DNA of 14,373 nucleotides from Oceanospirillaceae bacterium UBA7410 (GCA_002470565.1 DKMQ01000076.1:37507-51879), one strand, 5' to 3'. Positions 1 to 6,799 are shown, counted from the stretch's first letter. Made by a program: numbers and translations. Notes: a model not told the origin generated them from the letters alone.

Positions 1-5
1 ACTCA

Positions 6-1319
6 TCAGCTAGCCATCAACCTTTCAATGTCTACTACACTCACAGGCAAATCACCAGTGAGGTTGCGATAGCCTGTTTCTGTCACCAGTATATTGTCTT
101 CAATACGCACGCCAATGCCACGCCATTGAGAAGGGATTGTCATATCGTCTGGATCAATATAGATCCCTGGCTCTACTGTAGTGATCATGCCTTGCGTAAG
201 AGGTCGAGACACTCCACCTAGCTTATACGCACCTACATCATGCACATCCATGCCAAGCCAATGCCCTATATTGTGCATGTAAAACTTACGATAGTTTTGG
301 TTTTCAATATTAGTTTCAAGGGTTCCTGTCAACAAACCAATATTGGTTAATCCTTGGATAATGACTCTCACTGCGGCATCTTGCATGTCTGTATATACAG
401 CGCCAGGTTTAATGCACTCTAAAGCTGCTTTGTGCGCCGCCAGCACAATTTCATAAATGATTTTCTGTGGGTCACTAAAGTGTCCATTTACTGGGAATGT
501 GCGGGTAATATCGGAAGCATAGTGATCCAACTCACAACCAGCATCAATTAAGACTAGGTCACCATCCTGTAAAGATTGATCATTATTTGTGTAATGTAAA
601 ATACACGCATTGTCACCACCAGCAACGATAGAGCCATAAGCGACGCGTTGACTGCCTTGTATAGAAAATTGGTGATGTAGTTCTGCGGCTAATTGGTATT
701 CGTTCATGCCTACTTTACATACACTCATTGCTCTTTTGTGAGCAGCCACACTGATATTACAGGCCTGGGTCATTTGCTCTACTTCAGCGCCTGACTTAAA
801 TAAACGCATAGCATCTATCAAGGGGTCAAGATCTACTAACGTTGTAGGGCATACTTTACCTTGACGTGACAACCTTCGAAGCTTAGCAAGGCTTTGTTGC
901 ACTAATTCAAAGGTTTCATCTTGGCTAAAGCGATAAACTACCTGACTAGCACCGTCTAACAACTCCACAAGCTTTTGTTCCAAACTTTCACTTACATGGG
1001 CTTCATCCACCAGCAAAATTTTTGGAGCAGCGTCCACACCTAGGCGACGACCATGCCAAATCTCTTGTAACTTGTCTTTGCTGCGACAAAAAAGAATGCT
1101 TCGTGGGCCATCCACACTATTAACCAAAACTAATGTAGTGTGTGGTTCCACCATGCCAGATAAATAGTAAAAACTACTATTTTGTCGGTAGTCTTGTTCC
1201 ACATCTCCATTACGGATTTGTACGCTCGCACAATTGACAATTACCACAGCACCTATAGGTAACTGCTGTAACAAAGCGTTACGTCTTTGGACATACTCTA
1301 TGGTAGCTATCTTAGTCAT
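6..1319 (-). CDS. pepP: Xaa-Pro aminopeptidase (aminopeptidase P)
   Basis: Cytosolic metallopeptidase that removes an N-terminal residue when the second residue is proline. The protein is 437 aa, close to the 441 aa of the E. coli enzyme. An N-terminal creatinase-like domain (about residues 1-170) is followed by the pita-bread catalytic domain. All five dinuclear-metal ligands are visible: D259 (LIDAG), D270 (SDITRTF), H353 (NIGHWLG), E383 (TVEPGIY) and E407 (RIEDN). The ATG start is preceded by AAGGA at 8-nt spacing. It lies 30 bp downstream of ygfB on the same strand, so the two are probably co-transcribed, as in the ygfB-pepP-ubiH operon of other gammaproteobacteria. The stop TGA overlaps an ATG (TGATG) at the window edge, which would fit a translationally coupled ubiH. 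Identification is secure; the operon continuation is inference. Confidence 0.96.
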   Translation of the reverse strand: MTKIATIEYVQRRNALLQQLPIGAVVIVNCASVQIRNGDVEQDYRQNSSFYYLSGMVEPHTTLVLVNSVDGPRSILFCRSKDKLQEIWHGRRLGVDAAPKILLVDEAHVSESLEQKLVELLDGASQVVYRFSQDETFELVQQSLAKLRRLSRQGKVCPTTLVDLDPLIDAMRLFKSGAEVEQMTQACNISVAAHKRAMSVCKVGMNEYQLAAELHHQFSIQGSQRVAYGSIVAGGDNACILHYTNNDQSLQDGDLVLIDAGCELDHYASDITRTFPVNGHFSDPQKIIYEIVLAAHKAALECIKPGAVYTDMQDAAVRVIIQGLTNIGLLTGTLETNIENQNYRKFYMHNIGHWLGMDVHDVGAYKLGGVSRPLTQGMITTVEPGIYIDPDDMTIPSQWRGIGVRIEDNILVTETGYRNLTGDLPVSVVDIERLMAS

Positions 1320-1349
1320 GGGTGTTGTCCTTAAAATAATTGCTACGCT

Positions 1350-1946
1350 CTAATGTAATTGCTGTGGCGATTTTTGAGGTGACGAATCAGAGACGTTAAA
1401 TTCGGCAAACACCATCATGGCAGCCAAACGAACATATTCAACAAGCTCTAAATAGCTTGTTTCTGCACTTTCACCTTCTAGGTCTTCATCATCGACGTCA
1501 AAAGAGACTTGGGCAATATTTGCCAAGTCTTCCATAGCGTCAGTAATTTCAATAGATAGGCTCTGTTTAGTGTGGTCAAAACTTAAACCAAAGCCACTTA
1601 AGAAACCACTACTCCATGCGCCTAAGGACTCTGTTCTAGAGGTCAATTCAGTATCATCTTCTGGCAGTAATAGTTGAAAACCAAAATCAGCTGCGCTCAA
1701 TTGTTCAAGCACTAGATCATACAATGCGACTAGCTCAGCCTTATCATCATCATCTTCTAATGTCTGCACATCCAGGTGAGACACAACCATAGCTAGCCAT
1801 GCTTGGGCATCTACACGCACTCCAGCAGCTAGCTGCCCTGTCAACAAGCCATGTAGCTCTGAGGGTGTACCAAAGGCTCCCAATTCAACGAACATGTCCG
1901 CAAAGTCATCAAATATGTAGTTTAGTTTTGGGGCAGTATCTGTCAT
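1350..1946 (-). CDS. ygfB: UPF0149 / YgfB family protein
   Basis: A 198-aa acidic, mostly helical protein of the UPF0149 (YgfB/YecA-like) family. The family signature is visible in the N-terminal third (a PSELHGLLTG segment) and around a later GAWSSGFLSGFGL segment. There are no catalytic motifs, signal peptide or membrane segment, so it is probably a cytosolic adaptor or regulator. In Pseudomonas aeruginosa the YgfB protein modulates expression linked to peptidoglycan recycling and beta-lactam resistance; whether that role applies here is unknown. The gene leads the ygfB-pepP unit, diverging from the zapA unit across a 138-bp intergenic region. The ATG start has only a weak upstream purine stretch (CCAGAGCC). 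The C-terminal tail is low-complexity and Ser/Gln-rich, which is common in the family. Confidence 0.92.
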   Translation of the reverse strand: MTDTAPKLNYIFDDFADMFVELGAFGTPSELHGLLTGQLAAGVRVDAQAWLAMVVSHLDVQTLEDDDDKAELVALYDLVLEQLSAADFGFQLLLPEDDTELTSRTESLGAWSSGFLSGFGLSFDHTKQSLSIEITDAMEDLANIAQVSFDVDDEDLEGESAETSYLELVEYVRLAAMMVFAEFNVSDSSPQKSPQQLH

Positions 1947-1975
1947 GAGTTTGGCTCTGGCTAAAATATCGTTAC

Positions 1976-1981
1976 ATTATA
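1976..1981 (-). promoter_or_regulatory. -10 element of the ygfB-pepP promoter
   Basis: A perfect TATAAT on the minus strand (ATTATA on the plus strand) lies 29 bp before the ygfB start, giving a predicted transcription start near 1969 and a leader of about 23 nt. The 17-18 bp upstream position has no good -35 match (CTAGAG), so either an activator is needed or the element is weak. Assigned by consensus and position only. Confidence 0.5.
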
Positions 1982-2043
1982 CCTGAGCTGTAGCCATTCT
2001 CTAGAGCTTTTACAGAGTGTCACTAGACAGCGGCTCAATTTAC

Positions 2044-2049
2044 TATAAA
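2044..2049 (+). promoter_or_regulatory. Possible -10 element for the zapA unit
   Basis: TATAAA lies 35 bp before the ATG at 2085, in the 138-bp divergent region shared with ygfB. No convincing -35 sequence is seen 16-18 bp upstream. This is the best sigma70-like match on this strand in the gap; it is a weak call. Confidence 0.3.
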
Positions 2050-2084
2050 ATCTATGACTAGATTACCTTTTAAGTGGCCCAACA

Positions 2085-2339
2085 ATGTCGACCATTAACG
2101 CTTTAGCACACCACATCGACCAGTTGTTAACTCAACACCGCACTTTGCAGCACGAACATGCTCAGCTTCAAATTAGCATGAGTGTACTTGAGCAAGAACT
2201 ATTGCAACAACAAGCTGAAAATACATTGGCAAAAGAGCAATCCCGACCTACTAAGCAACTCTCAAATCAGGCCCTAGAAGACGATCTCAATCACTTGATT
2301 AGTCTATTTGACCAAGCAACGGATGCGCATCATGAGTGA
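2085..2339 (+). CDS. Small coiled-coil protein upstream of zapA (TIGR02449-like)
   Basis: An 84-aa soluble protein rich in Gln, Leu, Glu and His. Heptad-like spacing of Leu/Ile over about residues 6-60 predicts a coiled coil (ALAHHIDQLL, then LQISMSVLEQELLQQQ). Proteins of this size, composition and location directly before zapA form the uncharacterised TIGR02449 family in many gammaproteobacteria. They resemble ZapB-like coiled-coil division proteins in size and helix content, but homology to ZapB is not shown here. The stop TGA lies inside the beginning of zapA (8-bp overlap), so the two are almost certainly co-transcribed and translationally coupled. That suggests a role with ZapA in cell division, which is inference. 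A modest SD-like AAGTGG lies 8 nt before the ATG. Confidence 0.82.
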   Translation: MSTINALAHHIDQLLTQHRTLQHEHAQLQISMSVLEQELLQQQAENTLAKEQSRPTKQLSNQALEDDLNHLISLFDQATDAHHE

Positions 2340-2610
2340 TTTACAAGCAGTAGAAGTGTCCATTTTATCACAAAGCTATACTCTCACTTGTCCAATTGGC
2401 AAAGAAGCCAATCTAAGGCAAGCTGCATATAACTTAGATGAAAAGCTAAAAAGTATAAAATCTAGCGGCAGAGTAATGGGGCTAGAACGGATGGCAGTCA
2501 TGGCCGCTCTCAATATGAGTGCAGAATTAATAGAAACTCAAACGCAATTAGGCATCCTTGAAACAGCGCTTGAACATCTGAACAAAAAAGTCAGTGACAG
2601 CCTAAACTAG
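2332..2610 (+). CDS. zapA: Cell division protein ZapA
   Basis: A 92-aa FtsZ-associated protein that bundles and stabilises FtsZ filaments in the Z-ring. The N-terminal half has the ZapA beta-rich head (VEVSILSQSYTLTCPIG) followed by LRQAAYNLDEKL. The C-terminal half is a long helix (AALNMSAELIETQTQLGILETALEHLNKK split over residues 60-88) that forms the dimer/tetramer coiled coil. It is somewhat shorter than E. coli ZapA (109 aa), with the loss at the C-terminus. I chose the ATG at 2332, giving MSDLQAVEV, rather than an in-frame TTG at 2308, because the extra eight residues do not match the family. Overlap with the preceding stop supplies coupling in place of a good SD. The 6S RNA gene follows directly, as in E. 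coli and most relatives. Confidence 0.93.
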   Translation: MSDLQAVEVSILSQSYTLTCPIGKEANLRQAAYNLDEKLKSIKSSGRVMGLERMAVMAALNMSAELIETQTQLGILETALEHLNKKVSDSLN

Positions 2611-2629
2611 TTATTGTTGGCTTTTCGGG

Positions 2630-2658
2630 TTCCATTCTTAAAAGCACCAGCCTATAAT
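2630..2658 (+). promoter_or_regulatory. Promoter of the 6S RNA gene
   Basis: A perfect -10 TATAAT lies at 2653-2658, 7 bp before the predicted RNA 5' end. At 17-bp spacing, the -35 position (2630-2635, TTCCAT) matches the consensus poorly. The element begins 20 bp after the zapA stop, so 6S RNA can be made independently as well as by processing of a zapA read-through transcript. Confidence 0.6.
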
Positions 2659-2665
2659 ACTCATA

Positions 2666-2842
2666 GACTCCCTGTGGTGCTTGACATCTAATAACGTCCT
2701 TGAGCCGATTTATATAATCAGGGAGCTCCTCGCTTAAGCTCTGTGCATGTCCACTTGTTGGAACGCCTTCTGCCTAAACAGGGGCTCCCACCTTGAACCT
2801 TCGGGTTCAGGGCAACCATTGGAATCGCCATCCTGGGGAGTC
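2666..2842 (+). ncRNA. ssrS: 6S RNA
   Basis: A regulatory RNA of about 177 nt that mimics an open promoter and sequesters sigma70-RNA polymerase in stationary phase. The fold can be traced by eye. The closing stem is GACUCCC (2666-2672) with GGGAGUC (2836-2842), continued by UGGUG (2675-2679) with CGCCA (2826-2830). The terminal arm closes with GGGAGC (2721-2726) and GCUCCC (2784-2789). Between these is a large internal bubble, whose 3' strand carries a 9-bp hairpin (2791-2812) capped by UUCG. The conserved GAGCCGAU on the 5' strand (2702-2709) and the ACCUUGAACC stretch match E. coli 6S RNA. UUUU follows the closing stem directly. Position after zapA is the standard locus. Ends are approximate because the mature RNA is processed. 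Confidence 0.95.
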
Positions 2843-2850
2843 TTTTACAC

Positions 2851-2868
2851 GTTTTTTTTAAAAAAAAC
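2851..2868. repeat. Perfect G-T8-A8-C palindrome behind 6S RNA
   Basis: An 18-bp perfect inverted repeat (G, eight T, eight A, C) lies 8 bp after the 6S closing stem and 17 bp before the CpxR boxes. The T8 half may act as the U-tract that ends the 6S primary transcript. The A8 half could act as an UP-like or DNA-bending tract for the cpxR promoter. Both functions are inference. Confidence 0.55.
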
Positions 2869-2885
2869 ACCCCCTCCTGTGACAC

Positions 2886-2918
2886 GTAAAATTCTGTAAA
2901 ATCCTTAGCTTATACAAT
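2886..2918 (+). promoter_or_regulatory. CpxR box and promoter of cpxRA
   Basis: GTAAA (2886-2890), ATTCT, GTAAA (2896-2900) is an exact match to the CpxR recognition consensus GTAAA-N5-GTAAA. It overlaps the -35 region of a promoter whose -10 is TACAAT (2913-2918) within TTATACAATAC. There is no separate good -35 hexamer, as expected of a promoter where the regulator contacts RNA polymerase next to -35. Predicted transcription start is near 2925, giving a leader of about 65 nt. A third half-site in the opposite orientation, TTTAC, lies at 2844-2848. The reading is positive autoregulation of cpxRA, known in E. coli. Confidence 0.8.
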
Positions 2919-2929
2919 ACTTACCTCAA

Positions 2930-2944
2930 AATTGTGACACAATT
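2930..2944. promoter_or_regulatory. 15-bp palindrome in the cpxR leader
   Basis: AATTGTG-A-CACAATT is a perfect inverted repeat just downstream of the predicted cpxR transcription start. It could be an operator for an unidentified dimeric repressor, or a small hairpin in the leader RNA (AAUUGU, GAC, ACAAUU). The protein that might bind it cannot be named from the sequence. Confidence 0.45.
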
Positions 2945-2990
2945 GCACCTATACCCTGAGCAAGACTGCTTATTTTTGGAGCCTTAACCC

Positions 2991-3695
2991 ATGACCACAC
3001 GCATCTTATTAATTGAAGACGACCAAGAACTGAATGAGCTGTTAAGCGAGTTTTTGTCTCTAGAAAACTTCCATGTAGATCAAGCCTTTGATGGTGAGCA
3101 AGGACTTAATATGGCTTTAAACGGCCAGTATGATGTTTTAGTCCTTGATATCATGATGCCAAAAATGAATGGCTTGGACCTTCTCAAACAGTTTCGCATT
3201 AGCCATAAAACACCTGTACTCATGCTGACCGCTCGAAGCGATGAAGTAGATCGTATAGTGGGATTTGAAATGGGGGCCGACGATTATTTACCAAAGCCCT
3301 GTAACCCACGAGAAATTTCAGCTCGTATTCGTGCCATATTAAGGCGTGTAGAGATGGACAAATCAGGCCTAGAAGCCAGTGGAAAACGTCAAATCATTAT
3401 CCGCGAAGATGTAGAGCTAAACCACAATACTCGTATTGTTTCCAAACAAGGTGAGACGATAGACCTCACAAGCACAGAATTTAACTTATTAGCAAGCTTG
3501 CTAGCAAAAGCGGGACAGGTACTAAGCAAAGAAGAACTAACAGAGAATGCTTTGGGTCGTAAGTTAGCTTTGTATGACAGAAGTGTAGACATGCATATGA
3601 GCAATCTAAGGCGGAAATTAGGGCCGTTCCTAAGCAATGAACCCCGCATTAAAACCATACGCGGTGTTGGGTATCAGTATGTCATTAACGCTTAG
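2991..3695 (+). CDS. cpxR: Response regulator CpxR
   Basis: A 234-aa OmpR/PhoB-type response regulator for envelope stress. The receiver domain (about 1-120) has the acidic pair D10/D11, phospho-acceptor D53 (VLDIMMP), T80 (MLTAR) and K102 (YLPKP). The C-terminal winged-helix DNA-binding domain (about 135-232) contains LTSTEFNLLASLL, the recognition-helix segment DRSVDMHMSNLRRKL and the closing wing RGVGYQYV. Length and motif wording are closest to E. coli CpxR (232 aa), notably MMPKMNG and the LGRKL/DMHMSNLRRKLG stretch. The ATG is preceded by GGAG at 9-nt spacing. A consensus CpxR box at its own promoter supports the CpxR assignment over other OmpR-family members. The 3' end overlaps cpxA by 17 bp. 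Confidence 0.93.
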   Translation: MTTRILLIEDDQELNELLSEFLSLENFHVDQAFDGEQGLNMALNGQYDVLVLDIMMPKMNGLDLLKQFRISHKTPVLMLTARSDEVDRIVGFEMGADDYLPKPCNPREISARIRAILRRVEMDKSGLEASGKRQIIIREDVELNHNTRIVSKQGETIDLTSTEFNLLASLLAKAGQVLSKEELTENALGRKLALYDRSVDMHMSNLRRKLGPFLSNEPRIKTIRGVGYQYVINA

Positions 3696-5049
3696 GTGGC
3701 TATCCATATTTCGTAGTCTATATTGGAAAATATTTTTCTTTTTTTGGTTAACCCTCATTGCAGCTATTTTTTCTGTAGCCACTCTATCGGAAATCATTGT
3801 TCAAGAACGTGATCAAGATCAATATCAAAAGGTAGTAAAGTTAGGCATTAAAGCTGCCGACATTTTTGAAACCAAAGGTTCTGCAGAGCTGACACAGTGG
3901 CTTCATTACATCCGCTTAGAATTTGATGTCACAGGCTTTATGTTAGATGCAAAGCGACGGCCTATTAGCCTGGCTCATCTACCAAAAAATTGGCTTGAAT
4001 TTACTTTGCCGTTAACTCAAGGCAGGCTTTCCAAGCGAGATTTAAAAGGTTTTCAGCCTTACATCATTTCCAGCAGCAGTGATCGCATCTACACGTTTGT
4101 AGCCCTGCGGGACAATAGTGGGCCTTACCCTACTTGGCTCAAACATTTGCCGATTCTACAAATCGTCACAGCATTACTTATTGTCGCTTTATTAACGGCT
4201 TTTGTGACGTGGCACATCACAGACCCTTTGCGCAAACTCAAACAAGCAACTCATTCATTTGCTCGTGGCAATCTGAACACTCGTTTGAGCGATTTGTCAT
4301 GCCAAAAAAATGATGAGATCGGTGAAGTAGGCCTAGCGTTTAACCACATGGCAGAACGCATTAGTCTATTGGTAAATAACCAGCAGCGCTTATTTAGAGA
4401 CATCTCACACGAGTTAAGAACCCCTTTAGCTAGGCAGCAAATAGCCTTGGAACTGCTCGCGCGCAAGATCCCCGACACAGAACATCAGTCTTTGCATCGT
4501 ATTGAGCGCGAAATAGAGCGAATGAACGCGCTGATCGACCAGGTGTTAACGCTACTGCGCCTAGAACAAAGCGACCTAAGCCCTATTTCAGAAGTCTACG
4601 ACTTAAGTGAGCTCTTATTCAAACTTACCCAAGATGCTGAATTTGAAACTCAGTCCAAACACCAAATACACTTAGTGCAGCCAGAAAAAAATCTCTTAAC
4701 AGGCCAACAAGAATTAGTTTCACGTGCGGTAGAAAACATATTACGTAATGCTATCCGCTATACACCAGAGAAAGGGCGAGTATTTATACGAGCTGAGGTC
4801 ACCCCAGAGTCTGTAGTGATTCGTATTGAAGATGAGGGGGAAGGAGTGCCAGAAGATTCTTTGAAGCGCTTATTTGAGCCTTTCTACCGCGTAGAAGCTT
4901 GCCGCAACCAGCAAAGTGGTGGTTACGGCGTTGGCATGGCCATTGCTGAACAAGCCATCAGGGCTCAATCTGGCACCATAGAAGCCAGTAATCGCCCTAC
5001 AGGCGGCCTCAGAGTCGAGATCACATTGCCTAAGTTGCCCGCTCAGTAA
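3679..5049 (+). CDS. cpxA: Sensor histidine kinase CpxA
   Basis: A 456-aa inner-membrane sensor kinase, partner of CpxR. TM1 is at about residues 16-36 (WKIFFFFWLTLIAAIFSV), a periplasmic sensor domain spans about 37-156, and TM2 about 157-178 (ILQIVTALLIVALLTAF). HAMP follows (about 178-231), then the dimerisation/phospho-acceptor domain with H244 in FRDISHELRTP. The ATPase domain has N-box ENILRNAIRY (E352, N353), G1 DEGEGVP, F-box LFEPFYR and G2 GGYGVGMAI. The G2 box departs mildly from the usual GLGLAI. Length matches E. coli CpxA (457 aa). I chose the ATG at 3679, inside cpxR in another frame, because the resulting short cytoplasmic tail fits the family; an in-frame ATG at 3637 adds 14 unlikely residues. 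No cpxP is present in the window. Expression should be coupled to cpxR. Confidence 0.92.
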   Translation: MSLTLRWLSIFRSLYWKIFFFFWLTLIAAIFSVATLSEIIVQERDQDQYQKVVKLGIKAADIFETKGSAELTQWLHYIRLEFDVTGFMLDAKRRPISLAHLPKNWLEFTLPLTQGRLSKRDLKGFQPYIISSSSDRIYTFVALRDNSGPYPTWLKHLPILQIVTALLIVALLTAFVTWHITDPLRKLKQATHSFARGNLNTRLSDLSCQKNDEIGEVGLAFNHMAERISLLVNNQQRLFRDISHELRTPLARQQIALELLARKIPDTEHQSLHRIEREIERMNALIDQVLTLLRLEQSDLSPISEVYDLSELLFKLTQDAEFETQSKHQIHLVQPEKNLLTGQQELVSRAVENILRNAIRYTPEKGRVFIRAEVTPESVVIRIEDEGEGVPEDSLKRLFEPFYRVEACRNQQSGGYGVGMAIAEQAIRAQSGTIEASNRPTGGLRVEITLPKLPAQ

Positions 5050-5126
5050 CTTAAGCTTTGGATCCTTGGATACATTCCCTGGCTGGAGCAATGTTCGTAA
5101 TTAATCCCGCTTATATTTATTACCAA

Positions 5127-6650
5127 TTAATGCGCTTCAGGTGCCAAAAACAACTGATAGGCTGGGTTAGTTGTTTCTTCATTAAACGCATAACCTAGCT
5201 CATCAAGGTAGCCCTCAAACACCTCTTTGTCTGCCATAGGCACTTGCATGGCAACCAACACACGACCATAAGCAGATCCATGATTACGGTAATGGAACAT
5301 TGAAATATTCCAAGGCCGGCCTAGTTTTTTCAAAAACTTAAGCAGTGCACCTGGCCGCTCTGGGAAGGTAAAACGGTAAACTACTTCGTTGTCGACATTG
5401 GCATGCCCGCCCACCATATAACGCACATGGCTTTTTGCCATCTCGTTGTTACTTAAATCTACTGCGCCAATCCCATTATCAGCTAGCTGACTCAAAAGTG
5501 GTGCAGCACTGCCTTCGCCTGCCTTTAAGGTTACACCAACAAACACTTGTGCCTGGCTATCACTAGCATAGCGATAGTTAAACTCAGTAATATTACGCTC
5601 ACCTAAGGCGGTGCAAAATTGTTCAAAGCTACCAGGGCGCTCTGGTATTTGGGCTGCAATTATAGCCTCTCTACCTTCTCCGATTTCAGCACGTTCAGCA
5701 ACATGCCGTAATCGATCAAAGTTAAGGTTAGCTCCTGAAGAAACCGTCACTAGTGTTTGATCTTGAGCTTTCTCACGGTCTACATATTTCTTTAATCCTG
5801 CTAACGCACAAGCACCTGAAGGCTCCACAACTGCACGTGTGTCATCATAAATATCTTTAATGGCCGCACACATTTCATCCGTTGTTACTGTAATCACTTC
5901 ATCGACATACTTTTGTGCCAGCTCAAAGTTACGCTCTCCAACTTGGGCTACAGCTACACCTTCAGCAAAGTTACCCACTTCCGATAAAATGACACGCTCA
6001 CCAGCATCTAAGGCAACCTTAAGGCAGCATGCATCTTCTGGCTCTACGCCTATGACTTTAATGCCTGGTCGTAAGTACTTGATATACACTGCCATGCCAG
6101 CAATTAAACCGCCACCACCCACAGGGATAAATATGGCGTCAATATCACCTTGAACCTGTCGCAGAAGCTCCATTGCCACAGTACCTTGACCTGCAATGGT
6201 ATGCTCATCATCAAAAGGATGGATATACTTCATTCCTGACTCAGCAACTAAGGTCAAAGAATAGGCATAGGCTTCAGGGAATGTATCTCCATACAAAATG
6301 ACTTCAGCGCCCAGTGCCCTTACCGCATTAACTTTGATGTCTGGTGCAGTTTTGGGCATCACAATGGTGGCATTGATGCCTAAATATTTAGCTGACATCG
6401 CTACACCTTGTGCATGGTTACCTGCAGACGCAGCGACCACGCCGCAATCTCTTTCAACTTGGGTGAGTTGTGAAATACAGTTATGGGCACCTCGTATCTT
6501 GAAAGAAAATATAGGCTGTAAGTCCTCTCTTTTGATCAAAATGTTATTATCCAACCGCTTGGACAAACTGCGAGCCACGTCAACAGGAGTCTCTACAGCA
6601 ACGTCATAAACATTGGATGATAGGATTTTTTTGATGTAACGATCTGACAT
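5127..6650 (-). CDS. ilvA: Threonine ammonia-lyase, biosynthetic (threonine deaminase)
   Basis: PLP enzyme converting L-threonine to 2-oxobutanoate and ammonia, the first committed step to isoleucine. The 507-aa protein has the long biosynthetic architecture. A catalytic PLP domain (about 1-320) has K51 in SFKIRGAH, SAGNHAQG and the glycine-rich phosphate loop GGGGLIAG. Two C-terminal ACT-like regulatory domains (about 330-505) follow, containing ERPGSFEQF, EFNYRY, ERPGALLKFL and SMFHYRNHG. That layout implies feedback control by isoleucine and activation by valine. I chose the ATG at 6650 (MSDRYIKKIL, preceded by AGAAGAAA) over an upstream in-frame start that adds 27 residues without family resemblance. 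It is convergent with cpxA, with 77 bp between stops and no clear intrinsic terminator, and divergent from rpiA, a pairing also seen in pseudomonads. Confidence 0.96.
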   Translation of the reverse strand: MSDRYIKKILSSNVYDVAVETPVDVARSLSKRLDNNILIKREDLQPIFSFKIRGAHNCISQLTQVERDCGVVAASAGNHAQGVAMSAKYLGINATIVMPKTAPDIKVNAVRALGAEVILYGDTFPEAYAYSLTLVAESGMKYIHPFDDEHTIAGQGTVAMELLRQVQGDIDAIFIPVGGGGLIAGMAVYIKYLRPGIKVIGVEPEDACCLKVALDAGERVILSEVGNFAEGVAVAQVGERNFELAQKYVDEVITVTTDEMCAAIKDIYDDTRAVVEPSGACALAGLKKYVDREKAQDQTLVTVSSGANLNFDRLRHVAERAEIGEGREAIIAAQIPERPGSFEQFCTALGERNITEFNYRYASDSQAQVFVGVTLKAGEGSAAPLLSQLADNGIGAVDLSNNEMAKSHVRYMVGGHANVDNEVVYRFTFPERPGALLKFLKKLGRPWNISMFHYRNHGSAYGRVLVAMQVPMADKEVFEGYLDELGYAFNEETTNPAYQLFLAPEAH

Positions 6651-6762
6651 AGTATTTCTTCTAATTGGGTAATAATTTACACACGAAGTAGCGCATTTAA
6701 CTTGGCCTCTCATATTAATGGCAGAAGCCACTAGCGTCTACAATGTATAGTGAAAATTCCTG

Positions 6763-6768
6763 TATAAT
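6763..6768 (+). promoter_or_regulatory. -10 element of the rpiA promoter
   Basis: TATAAT preceded directly by TG lies 31 bp before the rpiA ATG at 6800, giving a predicted start near 6775 and a leader of about 25 nt. No good -35 is seen. Its position downstream of an in-frame ATG at 6743 argues that this earlier ATG is not in the mRNA. Confidence 0.55.
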
Positions 6769-6799
6769 CACGCTATTAGTCTCTCATAAGATCATTACC

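Noticed and set aside
2931..2955. Second cpxR promoter (TTGTGA with TATACC)
   Set aside because: The spacing is only about 12 bp, too short for sigma70; the TTGTGA is better explained as half of the palindrome at 2930-2944.
5052..5066. Adjacent HindIII and BamHI sites (AAGCTT, GGATCC) after cpxA, suggesting a cloning scar
   Set aside because: Flanking sequence is continuous with the native cpxA-ilvA gap, no vector or linker sequence follows, and six-base sites arise by chance.
5050..5126. Terminator between convergent cpxA and ilvA
   Set aside because: I looked for a GC-rich stem with a U-tract on either strand and found none convincing in the 77-bp gap.
5860..6609. Two plus-strand open frames (5860-6153 and 6298-6609) inside ilvA
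   Set aside because: They are antisense to a well-conserved enzyme gene, have low-complexity translations and resemble nothing known; they are by-products of ilvA codon use.
6651..6731. 27-residue N-terminal extension of IlvA
   Set aside because: The extension does not resemble the family, has no supporting SD, and the ATG at 6650 gives the expected N-terminus.
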